From Colwellia sp. C2M11 (GTDB lineage Bacteria; Pseudomonadota; Gammaproteobacteria; Enterobacterales; Alteromonadaceae), in NCBI RefSeq assembly GCF_018860915.1, contig NZ_JAHKQD010000044.1, positions 114,260 through 178,259 of the forward strand: a stretch of DNA of 64,000 nt. The letters run 5' to 3'. The position numbers and the translations under genes are program-made. The notes beneath the pieces are model-generated. The model was given only the letters and a program-made list of their open reading frames with translations, did no database searches and was not told the DNA's origin. Positions 1 through 7,914 of the stretch are shown here, piece after piece. Position 1 is the stretch's first letter, and each line of letters begins with the position of its first letter.

Positions 1-939
1 TACTTTTTTCATGATTTGTTGTTTTCTTAAAGGATATGATTGGCCCTCTGATGCAGGAACATCAGTATCAAATAATTCACCTGCTTTTAAGCCATCTTTA
101 ACAGTATAAATTTTTTCGCAAGGTGAAGGCCATTTAAATAAGTTAAGATCAATTTTTTCAGCTATTTCATTTTTAATTCCCACTAGAAATAGTCGTTCCC
201 GTTTTTGAGGAACCCTATAAAAAATAGCTTTCAACACTTTTGGTGGGATTAACGTATAGCCTAACTCTTCAATTGTATTTTTTATTGTATCGAGCGTCTT
301 TCCACCTTCATGATTCAATAGGCCTTTTACATTTTCACCAAGAAATACAGTAGGTTGAATCTCTTTTATCGCTCGAGCAAACTCGAAGAAAAGAGTGCCT
401 CTAGTATCTTCAAATCCATGTTTATTACCTGCATAAGAGAAAGCTTGGCAAGGAAAGCCACCAGATAAAAAGTCGACTTTATCTTTAAGAGGTTTAAAGT
501 CAATTTGAGAAATATCGTTATTTAGAATTAGTGGTTTTTCTATAGAAGCGTTGATTAATTGACTATTAATATCTTCTATATTCTCAAGTAACTCAGCGCC
601 GGAAATGTTTGATTTTAAAGTTCGGCTAGCTGATTTATCTAATTCATTTAATGCAATATGCTTGAAACCGGCATTTTCTAAGCCTATTGCTAAACCGCCC
701 GCACCAGCAAATAGCTCAACAGATTTGAACTCTCTGCAAGGTCTTATTGTGATTTCAGACTTCCAGTCAGAATTTAACATTTCAGCAATGACTTTATGGG
801 TAACTAACTTGTTTATCGTGAAAAAGTGATTATCACCATCAGATGAGCATGGGGTTAACTCACCTTTACTGATTCTTGACGCAATGTTTCTTTTAGAAAT
901 AGAAAGTATGTCTGCTAATACAGAGTCTGAAATAATCAC
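1..939 (-). CDS. DNA cytosine-5 methyltransferase, C-terminus beyond the window edge
   Basis: Transfers a methyl group from SAM to C5 of cytosine in DNA. The 313 codons inside the window contain the C5-MTase motifs in order: motif I VELFAGAGG (about residue 74), motif IV GGFPCQAFS with the catalytic Cys (about 163), the ENV of motif VI (about 201), and motif VIII QKRERLF. The target-recognition region and motifs IX-X lie beyond base 1. The first 33 residues look like a small helix-turn-helix (LADILSISKRNIASRIS), unusual for a minimal methyltransferase. The start is GTG 939: an AGG sits upstream at a workable distance, no ATG is available, and there is an in-frame stop upstream. A LexA-type operator overlaps the predicted promoter. 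The ATPase gene lies upstream on the same strand, separated by 133 bp. No endonuclease is visible in the window, so this may be a restriction-modification enzyme or a solitary one; its target sequence cannot be read from here. Confidence 0.93.
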   Translation of the reverse strand, partial: MIISDSVLADILSISKRNIASRISKGELTPCSSDGDNHFFTINKLVTHKVIAEMLNSDWKSEITIRPCREFKSVELFAGAGGLAIGLENAGFKHIALNELDKSASRTLKSNISGAELLENIEDINSQLINASIEKPLILNNDISQIDFKPLKDKVDFLSGGFPCQAFSYAGNKHGFEDTRGTLFFEFARAIKEIQPTVFLGENVKGLLNHEGGKTLDTIKNTIEELGYTLIPPKVLKAIFYRVPQKRERLFLVGIKNEIAEKIDLNLFKWPSPCEKIYTVKDGLKAGELFDTDVPASEGQSYPLRKQQIMKKV

Positions 940-970
940 GAATAGCCTTAGATTACAAATACAAAAAAAT

Positions 971-1008
971 TACTGTGTCTATATACAGTAGCCTGTAGTT
1001 GTTATTAA
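971..1008 (-). promoter_or_regulatory. LexA (SOS) box overlapping the predicted methyltransferase promoter
   Basis: On the minus strand, bases 990-971 read TACTGTATATAGACACAGTA. This fits the gammaproteobacterial LexA consensus CTGT-N8-ACAG with the flanking TA on both sides and an AT-rich core. A promoter with -35 TTAATA (1008-1003), a 17-bp spacer and -10 TATATA (985-980) would sit inside the box, so bound LexA should block it. The GTG start of the methyltransferase lies 31 bp downstream. The box match is direct; LexA control is inferred. Confidence 0.8.
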
Positions 1009-1072
1009 TTCAAATTAAGATTGAATTTTAACAGTCTTCCAATTCAATTTGTACTTTAAATGAATAATAAAC

Positions 1073-3169
1073 TTAAGTATCTGTCTTATTTTTATATTCA
1101 CCGTTAAGGAATAATTTGCCGTCATCAGATATTGAAAAGTAAGGGCGTTTTCCCTTTTTAGCCCTTTTGATTAATTCAAAATTTGTGAGTTTACTACTTT
1201 TGCCTGTGCTATAACCTATTGATTGATAAGACCTGTCTAATTCATCACCAAGATCTGTTGCTGTTAGATCAGGTTTGTTTTTTAAAGTGTTTAAGACTTC
1301 GTATTCTTTAGGCGGAATTTGAACGTTTCTCTCTATAATCTCTTTATGCTCATGATTAATTATAGGCCTCAGTAAAACTTCACCTTGGCATTTTTGGCAT
1401 GGAAAGTTATGTTCTATGAATATTGCTTTCTTTTCAATATCGTAAACTTCACCACATTTACTACAGATTAATTCTTTAGAACTCTTCATCCAATCTGCAA
1501 TGACTTTGTTATAGTCAAAAACTCTTTCAATTCTAAACTTTCGGTCGCTTTTATCATCGAAAATTATATTGTGATCCATGCACAAACCATAATTAAGAGA
1601 GAATATACTGATATTTTCGCCATCTTTATCTTTTTGTTGTGAGTATTTAGTAATGAAAAAATTAAATTCTAATGTTTTTAAAACTTCTTCCATTCCTTCT
1701 GAAACGTGTAAATAATTCGAGGGTGCTGTATTTGTCGTATATGCTTCAAATATTTTTGCTGGAGATGCACCTATTTGCCTTTTATTTGCGTTTGCTTTTT
1801 CAATAATACGCTTTAGTAGTTCGAGTAAGTGATATTGTTCAAAGGATTCATCATAGCTTTTGTATTCAATATATTCGCTTTTAGTCAAAATGTACTCAAT
1901 ATCATTTTTATAATGTTGTCGTGCGGACTCCTGTATTATTCTTTTGGTTATTTTTTTCTCTAAACTGTTTGTTTTTTGAAGAGCTATTTCTAATATTTTC
2001 CCCATAATTCGAGGCACGTTTGAGCTTACTTGAAATAGTAGTTTATAAAAATCCCCCATAGAAAAAGAAGACGAAACATCAAAGAATTCCGACAGTTTTT
2101 TATTTTTAAAGTAGTAATCAAACCTTGCTTCGATTAATCTTTTTGTGTATTTAATTGCAGATTCTTCAGCTTTATCTACACTGCCAAGAGAATATAAATC
2201 ATAATAATCTAGCGGATAGGTCTTTACTTTTTGCCGATCAATGGAAGGTAAAAAATCTCTTCCTGGGTACAACGATATTTTGAATTTAAAATATTCATCA
2301 GAAAGGTTATTTAATGGACCAACTATAAAGTCTGTAAATACCTCCATCGAGTCTTTGTCTATTTCAGACATATCATCAAGGCAAATGAATACGTTATTAA
2401 TAGGAATGCGTTGTAGAAGGGCTTTTAAGTCATCCATGAAACCTATGATGTCGAAAAAGCGGCTTAATACTTTAACCATTTCATTAGAGTCAATATCTTC
2501 GCATTGATTTGATTCTGCCATTTGACCAGAAAGGTTAGCTGAATCATTGGATAATTTGAATCCAATGGTATTATTCTTTGCTGTATTTTGTTTACTCGAA
2601 GTTGATTGTGATATTTGTTGTGAAGCAGTTGTGTCTCTATAAAGAGGCTTCTTAACACTTTCAAACAATTGGTTAAGTTCTAATTCAAATTCTTCTTTAG
2701 TAATACCGTTTGAAGAGAAAAAGCTCACCAGTTTGTTTTGAAAAACGCCTTTTTTGATTTCCTTTTTTAATTCATTGATTATTTTTTCTATAAAAAAAGC
2801 ATATAAGTTCAACTTTTCTTTACTCTGATTAGAAAGACCAATGTCGACATTTTGAATACTTAGATCTGACTTTTTTGTTTGCTCAAAAAGCGCCTTAACA
2901 TCCACGTATAGAGATAGTTTATCTTTAGTTTTTCTAACTTCGTGCTGAAACCTGTTAATGATTGTTGATTTACCAGTACCTTTCCGCCCCAATAAAAGGG
3001 TTGTGTTGTTTTTCATCATTGATTTTAAAATTAGGTCTTTACCTAGTGGATCAACATACAAATCTTCAATGATATTTGCACCAGTTGAGCTTTTTAATTC
3101 AGCTCTACGATATTTACTTAATGAATCTGTAAGTTCTAAAAAAGTATCTGAAAAGGTATTTGATAGCAT
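1073..3169 (-). CDS. Large P-loop ATPase with zinc ribbon and C-terminal winged helix
   Basis: I do not recognise a named family. The 698-aa protein has a Walker A motif GRKGTGKS at residues 61-68, a Walker B-like FICLDD at 261-266, and KISLYPGRD near 298-305 as a possible sensor strand. Between them (about 120-235) lies an insertion rich in Ser, Gln and Asn. Residues 569-594 form a four-Cys zinc ribbon (C569, C572, C591, C594). Residues 620-690 resemble a winged helix (ATDLGDELDRSYQS) ending in a basic YFSIS hairpin. This suggests an AAA/STAND-like ATPase that binds DNA or another partner. It reads toward the C5 methyltransferase but is not overlapped with it. No nuclease motif was found. 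A defence or DNA-metabolism role is inferred from the neighbour and the island setting only. The start at 3169 lacks a clear ribosome binding site. Confidence 0.85.
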   Translation of the reverse strand: MLSNTFSDTFLELTDSLSKYRRAELKSSTGANIIEDLYVDPLGKDLILKSMMKNNTTLLLGRKGTGKSTIINRFQHEVRKTKDKLSLYVDVKALFEQTKKSDLSIQNVDIGLSNQSKEKLNLYAFFIEKIINELKKEIKKGVFQNKLVSFFSSNGITKEEFELELNQLFESVKKPLYRDTTASQQISQSTSSKQNTAKNNTIGFKLSNDSANLSGQMAESNQCEDIDSNEMVKVLSRFFDIIGFMDDLKALLQRIPINNVFICLDDMSEIDKDSMEVFTDFIVGPLNNLSDEYFKFKISLYPGRDFLPSIDRQKVKTYPLDYYDLYSLGSVDKAEESAIKYTKRLIEARFDYYFKNKKLSEFFDVSSSFSMGDFYKLLFQVSSNVPRIMGKILEIALQKTNSLEKKITKRIIQESARQHYKNDIEYILTKSEYIEYKSYDESFEQYHLLELLKRIIEKANANKRQIGASPAKIFEAYTTNTAPSNYLHVSEGMEEVLKTLEFNFFITKYSQQKDKDGENISIFSLNYGLCMDHNIIFDDKSDRKFRIERVFDYNKVIADWMKSSKELICSKCGEVYDIEKKAIFIEHNFPCQKCQGEVLLRPIINHEHKEIIERNVQIPPKEYEVLNTLKNKPDLTATDLGDELDRSYQSIGYSTGKSSKLTNFELIKRAKKGKRPYFSISDDGKLFLNGEYKNKTDT

Positions 3170-3622
3170 GTTGTTAGTTTTTTGCTGAATAAATTAGTGA
3201 ATATTTGAATGATGTTGGGGAGAAAATTAAATAATTCAATAGCTAATAATCTATCTATCCGATTATTTTTAAATCAATAAGTAAATATGAATATTTAAAT
3301 GGTAAAAATTTAATACCTTATAATCAGTTTAGATAAGGTAACTACCGTTGTATTTTATCATTAAATCGAGTTATTACCATATCCGTACTAAACAACTGAA
3401 CTCTAATAATCGACTTGGTTACGTGGTAGGTGATTGATATTAGCTTGAAGCATTAATACTTACCCTAGTGAATCAGAGCAAGTGACACTCAATCCGTTGA
3501 TGTCGTTGGTGAAACAAGGCTTATAAAGCCATAAGCACTAAATTTGAAATTAAGATCCTATTTTTAAGCATGAATATTGGTGAAATTTCGATAAATACCT
3601 AGATTAAATTTAAGGTATTAAC

Positions 3623-3733
3623 ATGACACTATCTGATATAAAACCTATTAAACCAACACCACCGAAGAAACCATGTAACCCCAAACAGCCAATTAAAGGT
3701 TTAGTTCTTATTGATACAAGAAAAAGCAGATAG
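3623..3733 (+). CDS. Possible 36-aa Pro/Lys-rich peptide
   Basis: A short open frame begins with ATG after an AAGG ribosome-binding-like sequence about 8 bp upstream. It encodes a basic peptide with a PTPPKKPCNPKQP segment. Nothing else supports expression, and the surrounding 1.7 kb is otherwise decayed, so it may be chance. No family is recognised. Confidence 0.25.
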   Translation: MTLSDIKPIKPTPPKKPCNPKQPIKGLVLIDTRKSR

Positions 3734-3825
3734 TTTTTGTATAACTTTTGCTGATTAAGTATTTGACACTGATTAACTAGCAATAAGAAGTTCTTAATAA
3801 AACATCTGGTATTTCTGTTTTTGAT

Positions 3826-3998
3826 TTAATTAAATTGGAGGCTTACTTTACGACCATCGAATAAAATATTTAGGTAACCTTCTTCATTTAAAATTGCAGT
3901 TAGGTGGCTACCGTATTTAGGAGAAATAAATTTATCTAAATGTTTTTTCCATAATCTCTCATGAAATAACCCAATCCACTTTTAGGTGGTTCTGTCAT
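3826..3998 (-). pseudogene. Frameshifted small gene of the accessory region
   Basis: The ATG at 3998 overlaps the stop of the upstream 56-aa gene (ATGA coupling). The first codons read MTEPPK, then the frame ends after 20 residues (stop near 3936). In the adjacent frame the sequence continues as a protein-like stretch, KWIGLFHERLWKKHL then DKFISPKYGSHLTAIL, to a stop at 3826. Joining them needs one extra A in the short A run after the PPK codons; the product would then be about 57 aa. A genuine lesion, a sequencing error or a programmed -1 slip are all possible. The site is not a classical slippery heptamer, so a lesion is most likely. No function recognised. Confidence 0.55.
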
Positions 3999-4165
3999 GT
4001 TAAACCACCAATAGCTAGCTGACCTTTAAAATGTGTTAGCACAGCATTAACCAATTCGCTTGGTAAGAAAAACTCATTATCCGTAATTTTTAGTTTAAAG
4101 CCTTTTTCGATATTACCTTGATAACTAAACTCAGATCTGCCACTAGGTGTTTTAATACTTTTCAT
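3995..4165 (-). CDS. Hypothetical 56-aa protein
   Basis: An open frame of 56 codons starts with ATG 4165 after a strong GGGGGAT ribosome-binding sequence. The product begins MKSIKTPSGRSEFSYQGNIE and ends with a small amphipathic segment and AIGGLT. Its stop overlaps the start of the frameshifted gene downstream, so the two once formed a coupled pair. A 7-bp inverted repeat (GGTGGTT at 3985-3991, AACCACC at 4003-4009) brackets the overlap and could affect coupling. I recognise no family. Confidence 0.5.
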   Translation of the reverse strand: MKSIKTPSGRSEFSYQGNIEKGFKLKITDNEFFLPSELVNAVLTHFKGQLAIGGLT

Positions 4166-4911
4166 ATATCCCCCGATAAGTAAAACAGGAGATTAACAAA
4201 TACTTTTATATTAAGCAGTTAGTTAATGAAAATATATTCGTTAATTGAGCGTGTAAAATATTATAACTCTTTGGTTAAACGTTGGCTTTTAATCTAATTG
4301 GATAGACAGTATACATATAACATTTAGATGCTGATATAGATATTAAAAATCAACATGAAGTTGATGAATACACTGGTTTATTACTTGAAAATATTGCAGG
4401 TTGTGAGTGCTTATTGGATCAGAATACTCCATACATGAGTATTTCAGTATTTTTATTAAACAGAGATATAATACTTTAAGTTATTCTAATTAAATGAAGA
4501 TAGTCGAGTATGTTAGGTATGATTTTCATAAATACTGCTATTACTAACCTCTAACAGCTCTATCAAAACACTGATAACCAATCACAACATGATCTAATAC
4601 TTCAATATCAAAGCGTTTAGCTACTTCCTTGAGGTCTCTTCACAGAATTATTTCTGTTGAATCAGTATATTAAAGTTTTAGCTAATATAATTATTAAAAA
4701 CTGTCTGTTGTGTCTGCTTTTAATCTTAACAAGGCTCTTTCATAATAAAGTTAATAAAAGTTAATATTTTTAACTATTGTCCTTTATTAACTTTGTGGTT
4801 TGATATAAGATTCATAATGTCATTTATATCTGACACAAGTTAACACCTTACAGTCAATGTGACTGCCTCCTATTTTTAATTAAATTAATTTATAGGAAAT
4901 AGTAGAACGTT
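4166..4911. other. AT-rich decayed stretch without an intact gene
   Basis: Apart from the RadC-like fragment, only broken frames are seen. One is a 50-codon open stretch on the plus strand (about 4330-4480, ending before a TAA) that looks protein-like but has no start codon after its upstream stop. No integrase, transposase or inverted termini were found. The region reads as erosion of a former mobile element. Confidence 0.5.
4544..4639 (-). pseudogene. RadC-like (JAB domain) C-terminal fragment
   Basis: On the minus strand a 31-residue fragment reads RDLKEVAKRFDIEVLDHVVIG followed by YQCFDRAVRG and a stop. The segment IEVLDHVVIG matches the end of RadC/JAB proteins, where a similar VLDHIIIG precedes the final strand. 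The frame is closed upstream by a stop at 4642-4640, and the HNHPSG metal-binding motif is missing, so only the tail remains. RadC-like genes are common cargo of integrative elements and plasmids, which marks this stretch as a decayed mobile region. Confidence 0.55.
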
Positions 4912-5139
4912 ATGAATTTAAATTACCGTTTACTGGCAGTCAAAGAAGCTGTGGAAGTTTTAGAGAAAGCGTTAGAAGCAAGTAAAAAACATAATGATGA
5001 AGAGCTAATGATGGAAATAGAACAATCTATCAAGGAGCTAAAATTATTTATGTCTTCACAAAACAAGCAAGAGTCTAGCAAATTGCTAACTCGTGCTTTT
5101 CATCTAATTAAGATATTGTATTTTATGTTTGGTGAATAG
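4912..5139 (+). CDS. Hypothetical small helical protein (75 aa)
   Basis: A 75-aa acidic then basic protein, almost wholly alpha-helical by composition (heptads in LAVKEAVEVLEKALEASKK and ELMMEIEQSIKELKLFM), ending in a short hydrophobic stretch IKILYFMFGE. An AGGAAA lies about 15 bp before the ATG, a loose ribosome binding site. It stands alone in the accessory region between the decayed stretch and the XRE pair. No family is recognised; it could be a small dimerising or regulatory protein. Confidence 0.5.
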   Translation: MNLNYRLLAVKEAVEVLEKALEASKKHNDEELMMEIEQSIKELKLFMSSQNKQESSKLLTRAFHLIKILYFMFGE

Positions 5140-5481
5140 TTTTACACAGCCGCTTCAATGAAGGATAGACAATCTTTTAAGACTTTTCTCTCTCAACTAA
5201 GGAGGTGTAATAGCAAAAATAAGTGCTAACAGTCACTATATAACTGTATGGAATTCAACAATGCTTGAATGTGCTCATAATCGAAAAACCAAAATATTAA
5301 CAGGATGTCTATATAGTAGAATTTTTCTTTTGAAACCTATGAACAGCATAGTACTCAAAGGGATTAAGTGCTGAACGCATTTGATCAAGTCACAAAATGA
5401 TTGGAGATGTATATGATACTAATTAAAACTCATATGTAATTCCATTGACCGTGTGTTCAGGAGAGTGGTCACTTTCCTGTC
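5140..5481. other. Intergenic stretch, no gene seen
   Basis: No open frame with a start and ribosome binding site is found. A strong Shine-Dalgarno-like AAGGAGGTG near 5200 is followed directly by stop codons and not by a usable start. Confidence 0.45.
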
Positions 5482-5517
5482 AAAAAATTCGCAAAAACTG
5501 ACTAACTTGCAATTTTT
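5482..5517. repeat. Imperfect inverted repeat upstream of the 5.56-6.2 kb gene pair
   Basis: AAAAAATTCGCAA (5482-5494) and TTGCAATTTTT (5507-5517) form arms with one bulged base and a 12-base loop. It lies about 45 bp before the first gene of the pair that ends with an XRE-type regulator, so it is a candidate operator or hairpin. Confidence 0.35.
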
Positions 5518-5561
5518 GGGTGTTAATTTAAGAAACGATTAACTTCTAAGTCTAGGTGAAA

Positions 5562-5861
5562 ATGCTCGATTCCAAACATGAATTCTCAATAGTAATTGAT
5601 ACATTACGAGATGCAGTAGATGAAATACTTGAGAGGCAAGTATTCTGTGATGTTTTTGGACGATCGTTATTTTTTATAGATGACTTGAAGCCCTTACCTA
5701 AAATAAAGGTGAAGGTGGCAATAAGTAAGAGCAAAGCCGAAAAAATCGTTGAGTCAAGATATAAACAGATTAAACTAAACTTAGAAAATAGGTCAGAGCC
5801 TTTTTTAAGTAATGCTCTTCAATGGGCTGAAACTGCTCATTACAAATCAAGACTGATGTGA
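5562..5861 (+). CDS. Hypothetical protein paired with an XRE regulator (99-101 aa)
   Basis: An approximately 100-aa protein of unknown family. It has a helical N-terminus (DTLRDAVDEILERQ), a hydrophobic middle (FCDVFGRSLFFIDDL), a basic strand PKIKVKVAISKSKAEK and a helical tail. Two starts are possible: GTG 5556 or ATG 5562, two codons apart; I chose the ATG. The XRE-type gene follows after 43 bp on the same strand, suggesting a two-gene unit. The layout resembles toxin-antitoxin or phage-repressor pairs, but no toxin fold is recognised. Confidence 0.55.
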   Translation: MLDSKHEFSIVIDTLRDAVDEILERQVFCDVFGRSLFFIDDLKPLPKIKVKVAISKSKAEKIVESRYKQIKLNLENRSEPFLSNALQWAETAHYKSRLM

Positions 5862-5904
5862 TTTTATTGTTGTTGTAGCAATTTTAATTAAATCAGGAAA
5901 TCAC

Positions 5905-6213
5905 ATGTCAAAAAAACAACTTAATTTTTCAGGCTATAAAATAAAAGGCCTTAGATTAACCAAGCAACTTAGTCCTATTGATGTTGCTAAAGAACTAGAT
6001 ATTACACCTACTTACCTTTCTTTAATTGAGAATGGTAAGAAAAAACCTTCCATGAAGGTGATTACCAAGGCCGCAAAACTATTTAACATAGAAGAAGACT
6101 CTTTTATTGATAACAATGATTTAATCGATGAATTAAAGGCACTAACAGAAGAAAAAGATTTGGCTGATATTATTCATGCGTTTGAAAGCATAATGCATGG
6201 GAAACTAAAATAA
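5905..6213 (+). CDS. XRE-family transcriptional regulator
   Basis: A 102-aa DNA-binding protein. Residues about 12-65 form a Cro/C1-type helix-turn-helix: KGLRLTKQLSPIDVAKEL, then DITPTYLSLIENGKKKPSM with the recognition helix YLSLIENG. The tail (about 70-102) is acidic and helical and probably dimerises. The start ATG has AGGA 10 bp upstream. It ends a short accessory unit with the 100-aa gene and may regulate it through the inverted repeat near 5.5 kb (inferred). Confidence 0.85.
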   Translation: MSKKQLNFSGYKIKGLRLTKQLSPIDVAKELDITPTYLSLIENGKKKPSMKVITKAAKLFNIEEDSFIDNNDLIDELKALTEEKDLADIIHAFESIMHGKLK

Positions 6214-6713
6214 TTTAAGAAGTAGAAGAACCAGACAATACTTTACATAACTTACTTTATATAAAATTAACTAATTATTAATACACAAAACCAGTTTGAT
6301 AATAATTCATCTGTTTTATCTGCTATTAACTGGTAAAGTTAAATCAACAATAACTCAAACCAACGGATATCACTGGTGCTAATACCCAGTTCGGATATTT
6401 ACACCATCAACTAATTTACCCTAATAAAATTCACCCGCAGTTTTAGTGAGTTGTATACCAACCTATATACCCTAAGCAACGGATCAAATCCTTTTTTCAC
6501 CGTAGAAATCACTTAATAAACTTTTTTATTCTGATGGAATTACCCTAATATCCAATGTGCCCTAATTGAGTTTATTCAAAACAGGGTGTATTTTGTGCCT
6601 ATTGATATCACGAAATAAATAATAAACTGACGTGTACACCACTAATAGTGCAGGGTAGATAAAATATTGGTGTAAGTGAAAATTGATTTAGAATTTAACC
6701 AATCGCTAGATAC
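6214..6713. other. Intergenic stretch between the accessory region and the tRNA cluster
   Basis: No coding potential was found on either strand. The sequence TTACCCTAATA occurs twice (about 6416 and 6540) and shorter CCCTAA words recur nearby, but they do not build a regular array. Confidence 0.45.
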
Positions 6714-6741
6714 AAAAAAGCCCTAACCGAAGTTAGGGCTT
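6714..6741 (-). terminator. Rho-independent terminator of the tRNA-Thr transcript
   Basis: On the minus strand AGCCCTAAC, a TTCG tetraloop and GTTAGGGCT are followed by a run of T. It lies directly after the 3' end of the distal tRNA-Thr. Confidence 0.85.
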
Positions 6742-6748
6742 GAATGAA

Positions 6749-6822
<74 letters not shown>

Positions 6823-6824
<2 letters not shown>

Positions 6825-6880
6825 ACACGAAAACGTGTGCGATAATTATAGTCTATTGAACTAATTATCTTGGCACCGAA
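6823..6880 (-). repeat. tRNA-Thr leader module, copy 1 (two hairpins plus conserved 11-mer)
   Basis: Just upstream of the tRNA are a hairpin with arms GCACACG/CGTGTGC (6823-6829, 6834-6840; the arm includes the first two tRNA bases), a second with arms GATAATTA/TAATTATC (6841-6848, 6862-6869), and the 11-mer TTGGCACCGAA (6870-6880). The same arrangement with different stem bases precedes the other tRNA-Thr. A further 7-bp stem AACCAAT/ATTGGTT (6879-6901) follows only here. Confidence 0.7.
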
Positions 6881-6955
6881 CCAATATTAAACTAATTGGT
6901 TCTACTAAAAATTAAACTTCGATGATTATAAATCAACGAATTTGTATTGCTAAAT

Positions 6956-6986
6956 AAAAAAGCCTCAACATATATGCTGAGGCTTT
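6956..6986 (-). terminator. Terminator-like hairpin between the two tRNA-Thr genes
   Basis: On the minus strand AAGCCTCAGCA, a short loop and TGTTGAGGCTT are followed by a T run. It follows the proximal tRNA-Thr, so read-through to the distal copy may be partial, or it acts as a processing site. Confidence 0.8.
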
Positions 6987-6994
6987 GTTATAAA

Positions 6995-7068
<74 letters not shown>

Positions 7069-7070
<2 letters not shown>

Positions 7071-7125
7071 ACACAAAGCTGTGTGCAGTATTACTAATTT
7101 ACAAAGATAATACTTTGGCACCGAA
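7069..7125 (-). repeat. tRNA-Thr leader module, copy 2
   Basis: Hairpin arms are GCACACA/TGTGTGC (7069-7075, 7080-7086) and AGTATTA/TAATACT (7087-7093, 7108-7114), followed by the same 11-mer TTGGCACCGAA (7115-7125). Compared with copy 1, the closing pair of the first stem changes from G-C to A-T on both sides, and the second stem has a different sequence but still pairs. Confidence 0.7.
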
Positions 7126-7172
7126 ATAATACTTTTTATTATTAATTAATAAATGAGCACCATTTCTGTAAA

Positions 7173-7248
7173 TGGTGCCCCGACCCGGATTTGAACCAGG
7201 GACACGAGGATTTTCAATCCTCTGCTCTACCAACTGAGCTATCGGGGC
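7173..7248 (-). tRNA. tRNA-Phe (anticodon GAA)
   Basis: A 76-nt cloverleaf with acceptor GCCCCGA/TCGGGGC, anticodon GAA in loop TTGAAAA, T loop TTCAAAT and encoded CCA. It is identical to the plus-strand copy at 14940-15015. Immediately downstream the trailer can pair with its 3' end: GCACCATTT (7178-7170 on the minus strand) with AAATGGTGC (7165-7157). Confidence 0.97.
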
Positions 7249-7292
7249 ATTGCTTTTCGAAGTGTTTTCGTTACCTCGTTAAGACGAGCGCT

Positions 7293-7321
7293 ATTAGACT
7301 GTTTTTCTCTTTGTTCGTCAA
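7293..7321 (-). promoter_or_regulatory. Promoter of the tRNA-Phe/Thr/Thr cluster
   Basis: On the minus strand -35 TTGACG (7321-7316), a 17-bp spacer and -10 TCTAAT (7298-7293) are followed by a GC-rich discriminator, as in stringently controlled stable-RNA promoters. It lies 45 bp upstream of tRNA-Phe. Confidence 0.75.
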
Positions 7322-7576
7322 CTGTTTTTTTATAAGTTTTTCATTAAAAAGGTTTGTTTGCTGTTTTTTTGCGCTTACTGCTGTTTATTTAACTATTACA
7401 GTGGCTTTTTAATAATAACTTGCCTGCTAAAATGAATATGGTAATGAATTTATTAAGTGAAGCGCCATATATATTTTCTAGCTAAAAATATTAATTAGGC
7501 TTCATTTTCATCATTACCAATAACTTTTAACTTTGTTTATTGGCGATAATATAATGACGATACGAAAAAATATGGG
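7322..7576. other. Intergenic region between the tRNA promoter and yggX
   Basis: AT-rich with no gene seen; it must hold the 3' end of the mutY-yggX transcript. No clear terminator was recognised. Confidence 0.4.
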
Positions 7577-7852
7577 TTATTTTGATGAAGGAGGAACATA
7601 ACCTTCGATGTCTGGCTCTATACCGTCAAATAGATAAGCAACCATAGCGCTTTCTAAAAACTTGCGATCGTCAGCATTCATCATATTCATTTTCTTTTCA
7701 TTAATCAGCATTGTTTGCTTCTTTTGCCAATGTCCCCAAGCTTCTTTAGAGATATTATCAAAAATACGTTTACCCACTTCACCTGGGTATAGTTGAAATC
7801 CAAGACCTTCTGCGTCTTTTTTTAGGTTCTGACAAAAAACTGTGCGGCTCAT
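7577..7852 (-). CDS. yggX: YggX-type Fe(2+)-trafficking protein
   Basis: A 91-aa cytosolic protein of the YggX family, implicated in protecting iron-sulfur clusters and labile iron under oxidative stress. Visible family features are the N-terminal SRTVFCQNL with its conserved Cys, the LGFQLYPGE motif, the [15 protein letters not shown] helix and the [11 protein letters not shown] segment. The length is typical. It follows mutY by 62 bp on the same strand, the arrangement also found in enterobacteria, consistent with a shared transcript that couples oxidative DNA repair with Fe-S protection (MutY itself carries an Fe-S cluster). Confidence 0.96.
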   Translation of the reverse strand: MSRTVFCQNLKKDAEGLGFQLYPGEVGKRIFDNISKEAWGHWQKKQTMLINEKKMNMMNADDRKFLESAMVAYLFDGIEPDIEGYVPPSSK

Positions 7853-7914
7853 AATTCTCTCTTGTTAGTTATAAGGTTTTCGTGACGTTTATTATTGGCA
7901 TTATCTAGACAGTG

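Noticed and set aside
2241..2507. Plus-strand frame opposite the ATPase gene
   Set aside because: It lies opposite the Walker B region of a long, coherent protein and shows no motif of its own.
5195..5212. Strong Shine-Dalgarno-like AAGGAGGTG
   Set aside because: Stop codons follow at once and no start codon lies at usable distance.
6416..6550. Two copies of TTACCCTAATA and several CCCTAA words
   Set aside because: Spacing is irregular and no larger unit repeats, so it is neither a CRISPR nor a tandem array.
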